Shown piece by piece: positions 45,803 to 55,427 of a stretch of DNA of 64,000 nt. The notes under the pieces were generated by a model, which searched no databases, was not told where the DNA came from, and worked only from the letters and a program-made list of their open reading frames with translations. The position numbers were made by a program, and so were the translations under genes. Origin of the DNA: Pseudooceanicola spongiae (GTDB taxonomy: Bacteria; Pseudomonadota; Alphaproteobacteria; Rhodobacterales; Rhodobacteraceae); contig NZ_CP045201.1 of assembly GCF_014899185.1 (NCBI RefSeq), forward strand, positions 2,953,501 through 3,017,500. Direction: 5' to 3'. Every line of letters starts with the position of its first letter. Position 1 is the first letter of the stretch.

Positions 45803-48220
45803 ATGACCTTGGCAAGCAAACTGGCAGAGGAGCGGCGCGCGCGCCTCGCTGCAGAGCGCTTGCTTGAGCAGAAACAGGCCGAATTGCAGGCCGCCAACCG
45901 CAAACTGGGACGCCACGCCAAACATCTGTCCGAGCAGATCCACGAGAAACGGGCCGAGGTTGAAACCGTGCTGAGCGAGCATGAGCGGGTGAAATCCGAC
46001 CTCAGCGCCGCCAATCAGCGAATCGAAGTGGCCGAGCGGCGGCTCTGGCTGTCGATCGAGACGATCCGGGACGGCTTTGCCTTCTGGGATGCCGAAGGCC
46101 GGATGATCGCGGCGAACAATGCCTGGATGACGATCTTTGACGGGCTGACAGAGGTCAGCCCCGGCGTCAGCTACATTCGGATGCTGCAGCTCGCGACCGA
46201 GGAAGGCGTCGTCGACATCGGCGAGGATCCGCCGCAGATCTGGCGGCAGGGCATGCTGGCGCGCTGGCATACGCCGAATCCCGATCCTCGGGTGATCCGG
46301 CTGTGGAACGGGCAATACGTCAAACTTCTGGACCAGAAGGGCCACGACGGCGACGTGGTGACCCTGGCGCTGAACATCACAGGCACGGTGCGATACGAAC
46401 GTCGCCTGCGCCAGGCCCGGCAGAGGGCAGAGGCCGCGAACCGGGCAAAGTCGACCTTCCTTGCCAATATGAGCCATGAGATCCGCACGCCGATGAACGG
46501 TGTCGTCGGCATGGCCGATCTGCTGGGCGATACAGGGCTGACCGATGAACAGCGCATCTATGTCGATACCATCCGCAGCTCGGGCGAGGCGCTGCTGGAG
46601 ATCATCAATGACGTGCTGGATTACTCCAAGATCGAGGCCGAGAAACTTGTCCTCCACGCCCGTCCGTTTGATCTGGAGCGCTGTATCCACGAGGTTTTGC
46701 TGCTGCTGCAGCCGGGTGCGCGCGAAAAAGGGCTGAGCCTGCTGATCGATTACGATCTGTTCACTCCGACCAGTTTTATCGGTGATCCGGGGCGAATCCG
46801 CCAGGTGCTGACCAACCTGATCGGCAATGCGGTGAAATTCACCTCCCGTGGGCATGTGCTGATCCGGGTACTTGCCCTACCCTGCACGAACAGCACGGAT
46901 GCCAACCTGACAGTCACGGTCGAAGACACTGGGATCGGGATAGCGCCAGGTAAGGCAGGCATGATCTTTGGCGAATTCGCCCAGATCGACAGCGAAAGCA
47001 CGCGCCAGTTCGAGGGCACAGGCCTTGGGCTGGCGATCTCGCAGAGACTGATCCGGCTGATGGGCGGCACAATCTGGGTGGACAGCGAACTTGGCGCAGG
47101 CTCGGCCTTCGGGTTTCGGATTTCGCTGCCCGTGGCCGGGGATACGCGGGCTGAGCCCGAGCCGGTGCCGAACCTCGGCAGGGTGTTGATTGTGGACAGT
47201 AACCCGTTGCACATCTCGATCCTGGAAAAGCAACTGGAGTTGCTCGGGGCCGAAACCCTGTCCTGTCAATCTGCAGGCAAGGCGCTGGCGCTACTGGATG
47301 ACAGCATCACGCTGGTGCTGACGGATCACAACATGGAGGCGATGGACGGGCTGGAGCTGGCAGAAGCCATCCGGGAGAGCGGCAGCGACGTACCGATCAT
47401 CCTGCTGAGCCCGGCAGTGCATTTCGCCGAGATGGACCCTGCACGCCGCCATTTGCACGCCATCCTGCAACGCCCGACCCTGCGCGACGACCTGTTCCGC
47501 GTCCTGCGGACACTCGGTGCAGGCCCGGTTGTCAGGCCGCCCCGGACCGCTGAAGCGAAACCGCCGCGGCCGTCCACGGGCGGGCGTCGCTGCCGGGTGC
47601 TCGCGGCGGAGGACAACAAGACCAACAGGCTGGTGTTTGAGAAGATCCTGGCCAGCGCGGATGTCGACCTGCGCTTTGCGAAAAACGGTCTTGAAGCTGT
47701 ACAGGCCCATGTCGAGTTCGCGCCGGATGTGATTTTCATGGATATTTCGATGCCGCTGATGGACGGCAAGGAGGCAACGCAACGCATTCGCGCGGCAGAG
47801 GCTGCCAGCGGAAAACGGGTGCCGATCGTCGCCATGACCGCTTATGCAATGGAGGACGACGAGGAAAAGGTGATTGCCGCCGGGCTGGACCACTACCTGC
47901 CAAAGCCTTTGCGAAAGGCGGATGTGCTCGACAAGCTCGCCTCATTGACCCCCGCTGGACTGCGGCCGCCGTTTCACATGAAACCGGAAGTCGCGCCTGC
48001 GGGCGCTGCCCCTTCGGGGGCGGGCGGCGTGTCCGACGCGGGAGCGGAGGCGCATTCCCAACCGGAGGCTGCCGCGAAGCCCAAGCGTGCAGAGACGGCT
48101 GATACGGATAGCAGCCTGCCTGAACCTCTGGGAGGTGACGAGAGCTTTGCTGCCGCTATCGAGGAAGCCTCCTCGCCTCCGCCTGTTTTCATGCGCAGGA
48201 GGGGCAAAAGTGGCACATGA
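45803..48220 (+). CDS. Hybrid sensor histidine kinase with two receiver domains
   Basis: 805 aa, without transmembrane segments. A coiled coil (about 5-80) is followed by a PAS-like domain (about 80-200, 'DGFAFWDAEGRMIAANNAWM'). HisKA has the phospho-His in 'LANMSHEIRTPMNGV' (His225), and the HATPase domain (about 325-445) contains 'IGNAVKFTSRG' and 'FEGTGLGLAISQRL'. Receiver 1 (about 458-572) keeps Asp508 but has Arg557 in place of the conserved Lys. Receiver 2 (about 597-715) is canonical, with Asp647 and Lys701. A Pro/Ala-rich tail ends the protein. The start is ATG 45803. The order PAS-DHp-CA-REC-REC resembles Caulobacter ShkA. No partner is adjacent. Confidence 0.88.
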   Translation: MTLASKLAEERRARLAAERLLEQKQAELQAANRKLGRHAKHLSEQIHEKRAEVETVLSEHERVKSDLSAANQRIEVAERRLWLSIETIRDGFAFWDAEGRMIAANNAWMTIFDGLTEVSPGVSYIRMLQLATEEGVVDIGEDPPQIWRQGMLARWHTPNPDPRVIRLWNGQYVKLLDQKGHDGDVVTLALNITGTVRYERRLRQARQRAEAANRAKSTFLANMSHEIRTPMNGVVGMADLLGDTGLTDEQRIYVDTIRSSGEALLEIINDVLDYSKIEAEKLVLHARPFDLERCIHEVLLLLQPGAREKGLSLLIDYDLFTPTSFIGDPGRIRQVLTNLIGNAVKFTSRGHVLIRVLALPCTNSTDANLTVTVEDTGIGIAPGKAGMIFGEFAQIDSESTRQFEGTGLGLAISQRLIRLMGGTIWVDSELGAGSAFGFRISLPVAGDTRAEPEPVPNLGRVLIVDSNPLHISILEKQLELLGAETLSCQSAGKALALLDDSITLVLTDHNMEAMDGLELAEAIRESGSDVPIILLSPAVHFAEMDPARRHLHAILQRPTLRDDLFRVLRTLGAGPVVRPPRTAEAKPPRPSTGGRRCRVLAAEDNKTNRLVFEKILASADVDLRFAKNGLEAVQAHVEFAPDVIFMDISMPLMDGKEATQRIRAAEAASGKRVPIVAMTAYAMEDDEEKVIAAGLDHYLPKPLRKADVLDKLASLTPAGLRPPFHMKPEVAPAGAAPSGAGGVSDAGAEAHSQPEAAAKPKRAETADTDSSLPEPLGGDESFAAAIEEASSPPPVFMRRRGKSGT

Positions 48221-48232
48221 CGTGCGACGCCT

Positions 48233-49006
48233 TCAACTGTCTTGGGGCGCACGCAGGAAAATCATCTCGTCCGCTGAAGATCGATCCGGCTGGTAAATAT
48301 AGCCGCCCGTATCGAAATCCTGCAGGCCCTCCGGCGTGGTCAGACGGTGCGTGATGATATAGCGGGCCATCGCCCCACGGGCGCGCTTGGCGTTGAAACT
48401 GATGACCTTTTCCTGACCCTTCGAGACGTCCAGGAAGACCGGCGTGATCAACCGCAACCCAAGCGCCTTCAAATCCACAGCGCCGAAGTATTCCTGGCTG
48501 GCGCAGTTCACCAAGACATCAGTGCCGACCGCGTCAGCCTGCCCCTTCAGCAACTTTGCCGGGGCAGCCCCCCAGTATTGATAGAGGTTTGTGCCGCGTC
48601 GGGTCTTCAGGCGGGTGCCCATTTCCAGCCTGTAGGGCTGGATCGCGTCGAGCGGGCGCAGCACGCCGTAGAGACCGGACAGGATGCGCAGGTGCTCTTG
48701 CGCGAAGGCCAGCTCCTCCGCATCCAAGCTGGAGGCATCGAGGCCCTGGTAGGTGTCCCCGGCAAAGGCCAGCGCCGCGGGGCGCAGGGCTTCGGACGCA
48801 GGATCATCCTGAAAGTCGCGAAACCGGTCGCGGTTCAGACGGGCGAGGTCCTCAGAGAGATGCATCAGATCGCGCAGATCCTTGATCGACTTCTGACGCA
48901 TCGTTGCGGCGAGACTGCGGCTTTCTTCGGCAAACACCGGCGTCGTCATCTGCTGGTCGCGCGTCGCCCAGTCGAGGCGTTTTGCAGGGGAGATCACGGT
49001 CAGCAT
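48233..49006 (-). CDS. yaaA: Peroxide stress protein YaaA (DUF328/UPF0246)
   Basis: 257 aa. It begins 'MLTVISPAKRLDWA', has 'LSGLYGVLRPLDAIQPYRLEMGTRL', 'NCASQEYFGAVD' and 'HFNAKRARGAMARYI'-type landmarks, and matches YaaA in length. YaaA lowers free intracellular iron and protects DNA during hydrogen peroxide stress; the biochemical activity is not settled (DNA binding has been reported). It converges on the histidine kinase gene with a 12-bp gap. Confidence 0.93.
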   Translation of the reverse strand: MLTVISPAKRLDWATRDQQMTTPVFAEESRSLAATMRQKSIKDLRDLMHLSEDLARLNRDRFRDFQDDPASEALRPAALAFAGDTYQGLDASSLDAEELAFAQEHLRILSGLYGVLRPLDAIQPYRLEMGTRLKTRRGTNLYQYWGAAPAKLLKGQADAVGTDVLVNCASQEYFGAVDLKALGLRLITPVFLDVSKGQEKVISFNAKRARGAMARYIITHRLTTPEGLQDFDTGGYIYQPDRSSADEMIFLRAPQDS

Positions 49007-49057
49007 GGGGCGTCCTTTGGGCTGTGTCGGTCGGTGTGCAGGGGGCTTCGCGCGGCG

Positions 49058-51103
49058 TCACACACCGTCGCGCAGCACCTCTAGGAAGGCGTCGCCGAAG
49101 CGCTCGGCGCGACGCTCGTCGAGGATCCGGCCAAGCGCGGCGGCGTCTTTCGGGCGGGACTCGGCGATCTTGGCGATCAGGGAGTGCGAGCAGGTCAATG
49201 GCTTGTCGATACCATCTGGGCCACGCGCGAGGTCGTTCTGTACTTCCATGAGGCGATCATAGAGGGTGCCTGCCGCGCGGCCCGCCAGTTTGCGCCGCTG
49301 GGGGTGCAGCGTCTCGACCTCTCCGGCGATGACCGACAGGAATGTGGCGCCGTAGGCCTCAAGCTTTTTCGCACCGATGCCGGAGATCCCGGCCATTTCA
49401 TCAAGGTTTTGAGGGCGGGTTTCGGCCATCTCGATCAGGGTCTTGTCGTTGAAGACGACATAAGCAGGCACGCGCTGCTCCTCGGCCAGGGCGCGGCGCT
49501 TGGCCTTGAGGGCTGAGAGCAGCGGCTCGTCTTCTTCCGACACCAGTGTGCGCACGGCGGGGCGGCGGTCCTTGCCAGCGGCGGCGAGGCTATCCTTGCG
49601 TAGCAGGATCTGGTCTTCGCCGCGCAGAATGGGACGGGCGGCCTCGGTCATGAACAACGCGCCGTGACGTTCACCGTTGGGGCGGATCAGGTCGAGGCCC
49701 ATCATCTGACGGAAAATCGCCTGCCATTCGGTCTTTTTGTACTCCTTGCCGACGCCGTAGGTCGGCAATTCGTCGTGTTTGCGTTCACGGATCTTGTCGG
49801 TTTCGGTGCCCGTCAGAATGTCGATCAGGTGGCCCGCACCGAACCATTCGCCGGTGCGCAGGATCGCCGAGAGGCCCTTGCGCACCGCCTCGGTCGCATC
49901 AAAGGTCGCGGGCGGGTTGTCGCAGAGGTCGCAGTTGCCGCAGCTTTTGCAATCTTCTCCGAAGTATTTCAGCAGCGTGGCGCGGCGGCAGGTCAGCGCC
50001 TCGGCCAGCCCCAGAAGCGCATTCAGGCGGGCGTGATCGGCGGCGCGGCGTTCGGGCGGGGCCATGCCCTCATCAATCTGGGTGCGGCGCAGGCGGATGT
50101 CGTCGGGGCCGAACAGGGTCAGGGTTTCGGCGGGGGCGCCGTCACGTCCGGCGCGGCCGATCTCCTGATAATAGGCCTCGATCGACTTGGGCAGATCGGA
50201 GTGGGCGACCCAACGGATATCAGGCTTGTCGACGCCCATCCCAAAAGCGACCGTGGCGACAACAATCAAGCCGTCGTCCTGCTGGAACTTCAGCTCGGCC
50301 TCGCGGCGGTCGTCAGCCTGCATGCCACCGTGATAGTGGATCGCCGCCATGCCGGCATCGCGCAACCCTTGGGCAATGCTTTCGGTGCGCGCGCGGGTGC
50401 CGCAATAGACGATGCCGGACTGGCCCTTGCGGGCGGCGGCGAAGGTCAGGATCTGCTTGCGGGGGGAGTTCTTGGCGGAAAAGGCGAGGTGGATGTTGGG
50501 CCGGTCAAAACCGCGCAGGAAGGTCGTGGGCTGGACGCCGTTGAACAGGCGGGTGACGATCTCGGCCCGGGTTTCTTCGTCCGCTGTGGCGGTGAAGGCG
50601 GCGACGGGGACATCGAGCATCTCGCGCAGTTCGCCGATGCGCAGGTAGTCGGGGCGGAAATCATGGCCCCACTGCGACACGCAATGCGCCTCATCAACTG
50701 CGATCAGCGAGACGTTGATGCGCCGCAGCATCTGCATCGCGCCCCCGGAGGCGAGGCGTTCAGGCGCGAGGTAGAGCAGTTTCAGCGTACCCGCCTCAAG
50801 CGATTGCCAGACGGCCTCGGTCTCCTCGTCGGTGTTGCCAGAGGTCAGCGCACCGGCATCGACGCCCGCCGCACGCAGGGCACGCACCTGATCGCGCATC
50901 AGGGCGATCAGCGGCGAGATCACCACCGTCACGCCGTGGCGCAGCAGCGCAGGCAATTGGAAACACAGGGACTTGCCGCCCCCGGTGGGCATGATGGCTA
51001 GGGTGTTCTGGCCTGCGGCGACCGCCTCGACGATCTCGCCCTGACCGGGGCGGAAGGCGTCGAAACCAAATACTTCGCGCAGCAGCGCCTCTGCCTCTGC
51101 CAT
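49058..51103 (-). CDS. recQ: ATP-dependent DNA helicase RecQ
   Basis: 681 aa: a DEAH helicase core (about 1-330) with 'MPTGGGKSLCFQLPAL' (Walker A), 'VDEAHCVSQWGHDFRPDY' (motif II) and 'GRAGRDG' (motif VI). An RQC domain with zinc cysteines 'CKSCGNCDLCD' follows, then two HRDC-like regions at the C-terminus ('RPQNLDEMAGISGIGAKKLEAYG' and 'CSHSLIAKIAESRPKDAAALGRILDERRAE'). ATG 51103 gives 'MAEAEALLREVFGFDAFRPGQ', the normal family start. Unwinds DNA in recombination and repair. Confidence 0.95.
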   Translation of the reverse strand: MAEAEALLREVFGFDAFRPGQGEIVEAVAAGQNTLAIMPTGGGKSLCFQLPALLRHGVTVVISPLIALMRDQVRALRAAGVDAGALTSGNTDEETEAVWQSLEAGTLKLLYLAPERLASGGAMQMLRRINVSLIAVDEAHCVSQWGHDFRPDYLRIGELREMLDVPVAAFTATADEETRAEIVTRLFNGVQPTTFLRGFDRPNIHLAFSAKNSPRKQILTFAAARKGQSGIVYCGTRARTESIAQGLRDAGMAAIHYHGGMQADDRREAELKFQQDDGLIVVATVAFGMGVDKPDIRWVAHSDLPKSIEAYYQEIGRAGRDGAPAETLTLFGPDDIRLRRTQIDEGMAPPERRAADHARLNALLGLAEALTCRRATLLKYFGEDCKSCGNCDLCDNPPATFDATEAVRKGLSAILRTGEWFGAGHLIDILTGTETDKIRERKHDELPTYGVGKEYKKTEWQAIFRQMMGLDLIRPNGERHGALFMTEAARPILRGEDQILLRKDSLAAAGKDRRPAVRTLVSEEDEPLLSALKAKRRALAEEQRVPAYVVFNDKTLIEMAETRPQNLDEMAGISGIGAKKLEAYGATFLSVIAGEVETLHPQRRKLAGRAAGTLYDRLMEVQNDLARGPDGIDKPLTCSHSLIAKIAESRPKDAAALGRILDERRAERFGDAFLEVLRDGV

Positions 51104-51216
51104 GGTGCGTCCGTCATCCTGTGGCTGTTGCGGTGCCGATGCGCACCAGAGCGTCCACTGTCCCATACTCCGCCGGGGCGGACAAGATCAGCCGCCCCTA
51201 GATGCGGGGGAATACT

Positions 51217-51504
51217 TCAGTACATATACCCGATGTTGTTGGAAATCACGATACGAAGCGCCATGATCGCCAGCAGCACCAGCAGCGGCGCCAGATCAAA
51301 GCCGCCCATCGGGGGCAGGATGCGGCGGATCGGGTCGTAGATCGGTTGCAGGATGCGGTTCAGCCCGTACCAGATCTGCGCCACGAACTGCTGGCGGGTA
51401 TTCAGGACCTGAAAGGAAATCAGCCAGCTCATGATCACATGGGCGATGACGAAGAACCAGACGACGTTGAGGACGAGGTTGACGATCATCAACAGTGATT
51501 GCAT
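51217..51504 (-). CDS. YggT family membrane protein
   Basis: 95 aa with two transmembrane segments. 'LDVVWFFVIAHVIMSWL' is in the first, and 'QQFVAQIWYGLNRILQPIYDPIRRILPPMGGFDLAPLLVLLAIMALRIVI' is the classical YggT core. YggT proteins are implicated in cell division and turgor response; the exact role is unknown. It stands 113 bp upstream of recQ in the same direction. Confidence 0.9.
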   Translation of the reverse strand: MQSLLMIVNLVLNVVWFFVIAHVIMSWLISFQVLNTRQQFVAQIWYGLNRILQPIYDPIRRILPPMGGFDLAPLLVLLAIMALRIVISNNIGYMY

Positions 51505-51631
51505 GGGCGCTTTCTCCGATTTTAACAGCAGACCTCAGGTAAGCAGTCAAAGCCAAATGCGCAAGTCGGACGCAGGGTTCTGGTTGACGTTGTGTTTGCA
51601 CCGCCCCAGCAACGCCGCAAAGGAGAGCCGA

Positions 51632-52165
51632 ATGTACCCCTATCTGCGCTTTGCACTGGCATTGCTGAAGGTCCGCAAAGCCCCGCCTCTGACCATTCAC
51701 GACACGCATATTTCACACCTGCGGATCTGGCCCGGCGACATTGATCCCTGGATGGAGCTGAACAACGGCCGCACGCTCACGCTCTATGATCTTGGGCGCA
51801 TTCCTTTTGCCGTGCGTTGTGGCTTTACCCGGGTGCTGCGACAAAAGGGCTGGGGACTGACTGTCGCGGGCAGCGTGGTGCGCTATCGCAAGCGTCTGAC
51901 CCTGTTCACGAAAGTCGAGATGCAGACAAGGATGCTCGGCTGGGACGACAAGTTCATCTATATCGAGCAGAGCATGTGGACCGAGGACGGCACCTGCGCC
52001 AACCACGGCGTGCTGCGCACCGGGATCATTCGCAACCGCAAGCTGGTGCCAACCGTTGAGGTCATCGAGGCACTTGGCGGCACCGACAGCGTCCTTTCGC
52101 TGCCCGACTGGGCGCGCGAGATGTTCGAGGCTGAAAACGCGCGTGACTGGCCGCCGGTGAACTGA
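51632..52165 (+). CDS. Acyl-CoA thioesterase, 4-hydroxybenzoyl-CoA type
   Basis: 177 aa. The hot-dog pattern 'TIHDTHISHLRIWPGDIDPWMELNNGRTLTLYDLGR' (with the DxNxHxNN-like motif changed to 'PGDIDPWMELNNGR'), then 'VVRYRKRLTLFTKVEMQTRMLGWDDKFIYIEQSM', indicates a THEM6/4HBT-like thioesterase. It opens with a hydrophobic or basic segment ('MYPYLRFALALLKVRK') that could be an anchor. ATG 51632 follows AGGAG; the frame is open 200 bp upstream. The substrate is not known. Confidence 0.8.
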   Translation: MYPYLRFALALLKVRKAPPLTIHDTHISHLRIWPGDIDPWMELNNGRTLTLYDLGRIPFAVRCGFTRVLRQKGWGLTVAGSVVRYRKRLTLFTKVEMQTRMLGWDDKFIYIEQSMWTEDGTCANHGVLRTGIIRNRKLVPTVEVIEALGGTDSVLSLPDWAREMFEAENARDWPPVN

Positions 52166-52242
52166 CGCGGCCGCACAGGATTGCCTTGCCCGGCGCTGCC
52201 AATCCACGTCATATCCACGCAAACGAGTGTCGGGGATAGGCT

Positions 52243-53565
52243 ATGCGCAAACGCATCTGGGGATGGTTCTTTTTCGACTGGGCCAGCCAACCGTACAACA
52301 CCCTTCTGCTGACCTTCATCTTCGCGCCCTATGTCAAGGAACTGATCGGCGACGGAGCTGCAGCGCAATCGGCCTGGGGGTTCGGCATCGGTGCGGCGGG
52401 GGTCTGCATTGCGGTTCTTGCGCCCGTGCTGGGCGCGATCAGCGATGTCTCGGGGCAGCGGCTGCGCTGGATATGGTTCTTCTCGGCGCTCTATGTGGTC
52501 GGAGCCGCGATGTTATGGATGGCGGCTCCGGGGCACTTCAACCTCAACCTGACGCTGTTCTTCTTTGCCATCGGTCTGATCGGGATGGAGTTCGCCACGA
52601 TCTTTACCAACGCCATGCTGCCCGACCTCGGCACCCGTGAGGAAATCGGCAGGATCAGTGGCAACGGCTGGGCGTTCGGCTATGTCGGAGGGCTGATCGC
52701 GCTGATCATCATGCTGACGCTGCTGGCCGAAAATGCCAATACCGGCAAGACCTTGATCGGCATCGACCCGATCTTTGGCCTGGATGCAGAGACCCGCGAG
52801 GGCACTCGCGCCGTCGGCCCGCTGACGGCGATCTGGTACGTGATCTTCATGGTGCCGTTCTTTGCCTTCGTGAAGGAGGATAAACGGCGCAAAGCCCCGA
52901 AAGGCGCGGTTGCAGCGGCTCTGCGCAACCTTGGCACCACCTTGAAAAGCCTGCCGAAAACGCCGTCTCTGTTCGCCTATCTCGGCTCGTCCATGCTGTA
53001 TCGCGACGCGCTGAACGGGATGTATTTCTTTGGCGGCATCTACGCTTCGGGTGTGCTGGGGTGGAGCGTGACGCATATCGGGATCTTCGGGATCATTTCG
53101 ATCATCTCGGGGGCGCTGTTCGCCTGGCTCGGCGGCTATGCCGATGCAATCTGGGGACCAAAGGCGGTGATCCGCGTCTGCATCCTTATCCTGACGCTCG
53201 TTGCGATCGTCACCGTCACCATCTCGCCCACGCATGTGCTGTGGTTCACGGTCCCCGAGGGGTCCACCCTGCCCGATATCACCTTCTTTGTCATCGGGGC
53301 GGCCATTGGCGCGGCAGGCGGCGTGCTTCAGTCGGCCAGTCGCACGATGATGGTGCGTCAGGCCCGCCCGGACCGCATGACAGAGGCCTTCGGGCTCTAC
53401 GCGCTGGCGGGCAAGGCGACCTCGTTCATCGCGCCGACGCTGATCGGGATCGTCACCGTGATAAGCGGGTCTCAGCAGATCGGGATCACACCGTTGGTTT
53501 TCCTTTTCCTCCTTGGTTGGGTCCTGTTAGCTTGGGTGAAACCCGATGGAGATACCCTGACCTGA
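52243..53565 (+). CDS. MFS transporter, UMF1/Atg22-like
   Basis: 440 aa, with about 12 membrane segments. The N-terminal 'IWGWFFFDWASQPYNTLLLTFIFAPYV' is the UMF1 hallmark; 'GFGIGAAGVCIAVLAPVLGAISDVSGQRLRWIW' is the MFS loop 2-3 motif. The Atg22 branch in fungi exports amino acids; bacterial UMF1 substrates are mostly unknown. The gene's TGA overlaps the mepA ATG (TGATG), so the two are co-translated. Confidence 0.88.
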   Translation: MRKRIWGWFFFDWASQPYNTLLLTFIFAPYVKELIGDGAAAQSAWGFGIGAAGVCIAVLAPVLGAISDVSGQRLRWIWFFSALYVVGAAMLWMAAPGHFNLNLTLFFFAIGLIGMEFATIFTNAMLPDLGTREEIGRISGNGWAFGYVGGLIALIIMLTLLAENANTGKTLIGIDPIFGLDAETREGTRAVGPLTAIWYVIFMVPFFAFVKEDKRRKAPKGAVAAALRNLGTTLKSLPKTPSLFAYLGSSMLYRDALNGMYFFGGIYASGVLGWSVTHIGIFGIISIISGALFAWLGGYADAIWGPKAVIRVCILILTLVAIVTVTISPTHVLWFTVPEGSTLPDITFFVIGAAIGAAGGVLQSASRTMMVRQARPDRMTEAFGLYALAGKATSFIAPTLIGIVTVISGSQQIGITPLVFLFLLGWVLLAWVKPDGDTLT

Positions 53566-54491
53566 TGCGCCCTATCAAACTGATCGCCTTGGCGACGATG
53601 CTTTTGACCACGCTGGCCGGATGTATGGCCAACGATGGTGCCGATCCTGTCACCCGGCAGGCAATACCGGCAGAACTGGCCGGCAAGGAAGCACGCAGCC
53701 TGTTTGGCGCGATGTCCTTTTCCTCGGATCAACCGACGCAACCCTTTGGCAGCTATGCGAAAGGCTGTATCTCAGGTGCAGTGCAACTGCCCGAGAGCGG
53801 CCCGGGTTGGCAAGCCATGCGCCTGTCGCGCAACCGCAACTGGGGCCACCCGGAGCTGGTCAATTATCTCGAGGATCTCGCAGGCAAGGCCGCACGTATT
53901 CCCGGCTGGAACGGGATTTATGTCGGCGACATGTCACAACCGCGCGGCGGGCCGATGGCCTCTGGCCATGCCTCGCACCAGATGGGTCTGGACGTCGACA
54001 TCTGGATGCTGCCCGGCGGCAACATGAGCCTGAGCCGCGCCGACCGTGAGCGGATTTCGACCATTTCGGTCGCGCGCAATCGCAACACGGCCGTCAATGC
54101 CAGCTGGACCCCGCAATATACGGCGCTGCTGAAAGCCGCCGCCAGTGACCCCCGGGTCGAGCGGATTTTCCTGTTTCCCGGCGGCAAGGTCGAGATGTGC
54201 CGCACGGCCACGGGTGACCGCTCCTGGCTGCGCAAGATCCGGCCCTGGTATGGCCACGACGATCACTTTCACATTCGCCTGTCCTGCCCCAAAGGCAGCA
54301 TTGGCTGCGCCCCTCAGGACGCGCCTCCCCCCGGTGATGGCTGCGCAGAGGCGCAAACTTGGGTGAACAACATCCTGAACCCGCCGCCGCCCAAGCCACG
54401 CGACCCCAACGCACCGCCGCCAGCCCCGAAACGCCAACTGACACTGGCTGATTTGCCAGCGCAATGCGTCTCCGTTCTACAGTCGCGCTGA
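53565..54491 (+). CDS. mepA: Penicillin-insensitive murein endopeptidase (M74)
   Basis: 308 aa with a lipoprotein-type signal ('MLLTTLAGCMAND', lipobox LAGC at about residue 20). The zinc site is built by 'SGHASHQMGLDVDIW' (HxxGxxxD) and 'YGHDDHFHIRLSCP' (HxH), as in MepA. It cleaves D-Ala-meso-DAP crosslinks in the periplasm. A Pro-rich stretch ('NPPPPKPRDPNAPPPAPKR') lies near the C-terminus. The last 28 bp overlap the next gene. Confidence 0.93.
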   Translation: MRPIKLIALATMLLTTLAGCMANDGADPVTRQAIPAELAGKEARSLFGAMSFSSDQPTQPFGSYAKGCISGAVQLPESGPGWQAMRLSRNRNWGHPELVNYLEDLAGKAARIPGWNGIYVGDMSQPRGGPMASGHASHQMGLDVDIWMLPGGNMSLSRADRERISTISVARNRNTAVNASWTPQYTALLKAAASDPRVERIFLFPGGKVEMCRTATGDRSWLRKIRPWYGHDDHFHIRLSCPKGSIGCAPQDAPPPGDGCAEAQTWVNNILNPPPPKPRDPNAPPPAPKRQLTLADLPAQCVSVLQSR

Positions 54492-55369
54492 TCGCGGTCA
54501 CCGGCGCCGTTCTGGCCGGAGTGTCTTGCGGCAACATCCTGACTGCATCCGAGACCAGCGCAATTGCTGCGCCGGTCTCGGTCCAGTCCGCTCTGCCAAG
54601 GATCGGCGGTCTCTCCGGAATTGAGGTTGTGGCCGGTGGAGACCAGTTTATCGGGCTGAGCGACCGCGGCTTCCTGGTATTCGGCCGTCTGATCCGACAG
54701 AACGGCCGACTGACAGAGGCGCATGTTGACAGCCGTCTGGACTTTCCTGCGCCGGATGGCAGCACAGACCCGATGGGCGCGGGCGACAGCGAAGGGCTGG
54801 CGCGCGACAAGGATGGCAGGCTGAGAATCTCGCTGGAGCAGAATAATGCGGTGTGGCGTATCGAGGATGACGGGCTCACCACACAGCTGCCCGATCCACC
54901 CGAAACCGGCCAGTTGATAGCCAATGGTAAATATGAGGCGCTGGCTGTCGATGACAGTGGTGCACTCTATACGCTGCCCGAAACGGTGATTGAGAAGCGC
55001 CGGTTCGTTCCCCTTTGGCGGCTTGACGGTGAGGCCTGGAGCAAGGTGCGTGACGTTCCCCTGATCGACAACTTCCACCCCGTCGGTGCCGATTTCGGGC
55101 CAGACGGGGCCTTCTATCTGCTCGAACGGGCCTTTGGTCTCGGCTTTTCCAACCAGATCAGGCGGTTTGATCTGAGCGATCCGTCCGATCCCGGCAGGGT
55201 GATCTGGCGCACCGACGAACATCTTCGGGCAAACTTCGAAGGCCTGTCGGTCTGGCAGGATGCAACGGGCCGCACTATGCTGACGATGGTCTCCGACGAT
55301 AATTTCTTGCCTCTGCTCGAGTCGGCCATTCTCGAGATTTCCCTTGATTCACTGGGGCCGAGCCGCTAA
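54464..55369 (+). CDS. Esterase-like activity of phytase family protein
   Basis: 301 aa with a signal peptide (1-22, 'ALIAVTGAVLAGVSC'). The body is a beta-propeller-like run: 'GGLSGIEVVAGGDQFIGLSDRGFLVFGR', 'DSEGLARDKDGRLRISLEQNNAVWRIE', 'YEALAVDDSGALYTLPE' and 'PDGAFYLLERA'. This pattern is the PF13449 (phytase esterase-like) domain. Presumably periplasmic; no catalytic residues can be assigned. It overlaps mepA, suggesting coupled translation. Confidence 0.78.
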   Translation: MRLRSTVALIAVTGAVLAGVSCGNILTASETSAIAAPVSVQSALPRIGGLSGIEVVAGGDQFIGLSDRGFLVFGRLIRQNGRLTEAHVDSRLDFPAPDGSTDPMGAGDSEGLARDKDGRLRISLEQNNAVWRIEDDGLTTQLPDPPETGQLIANGKYEALAVDDSGALYTLPETVIEKRRFVPLWRLDGEAWSKVRDVPLIDNFHPVGADFGPDGAFYLLERAFGLGFSNQIRRFDLSDPSDPGRVIWRTDEHLRANFEGLSVWQDATGRTMLTMVSDDNFLPLLESAILEISLDSLGPSR

Positions 55370-55393
55370 ACGCCGCCAATTCCCCGCTCTGGG

Positions 55394-55427
55394 GACAAGT
55401 CTCCGCGACCTTGTCTAAAAAACGGAT
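55394..55427 (+). promoter_or_regulatory. PreQ1-I-like riboswitch upstream of the queuosine-precursor transporter
   Basis: P1 is GACAAG (55394-55399) with CTTGTC (55410-55415). The loop TCTCCGCGAC carries the A-C pair just before P1' (A55408, C55409), in the place of the preQ1-pairing cytosine. The A-rich TAAAAAA leads into CGGA (55423-55426), which can pair with TCCG (55402-55405) in the loop to form the H-type pseudoknot. CGGA is also the nearest Shine-Dalgarno-like word to the ATG at 55433, so ligand binding would hide it. PreQ1-I elements elsewhere regulate this same transporter family. Confidence 0.72.
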
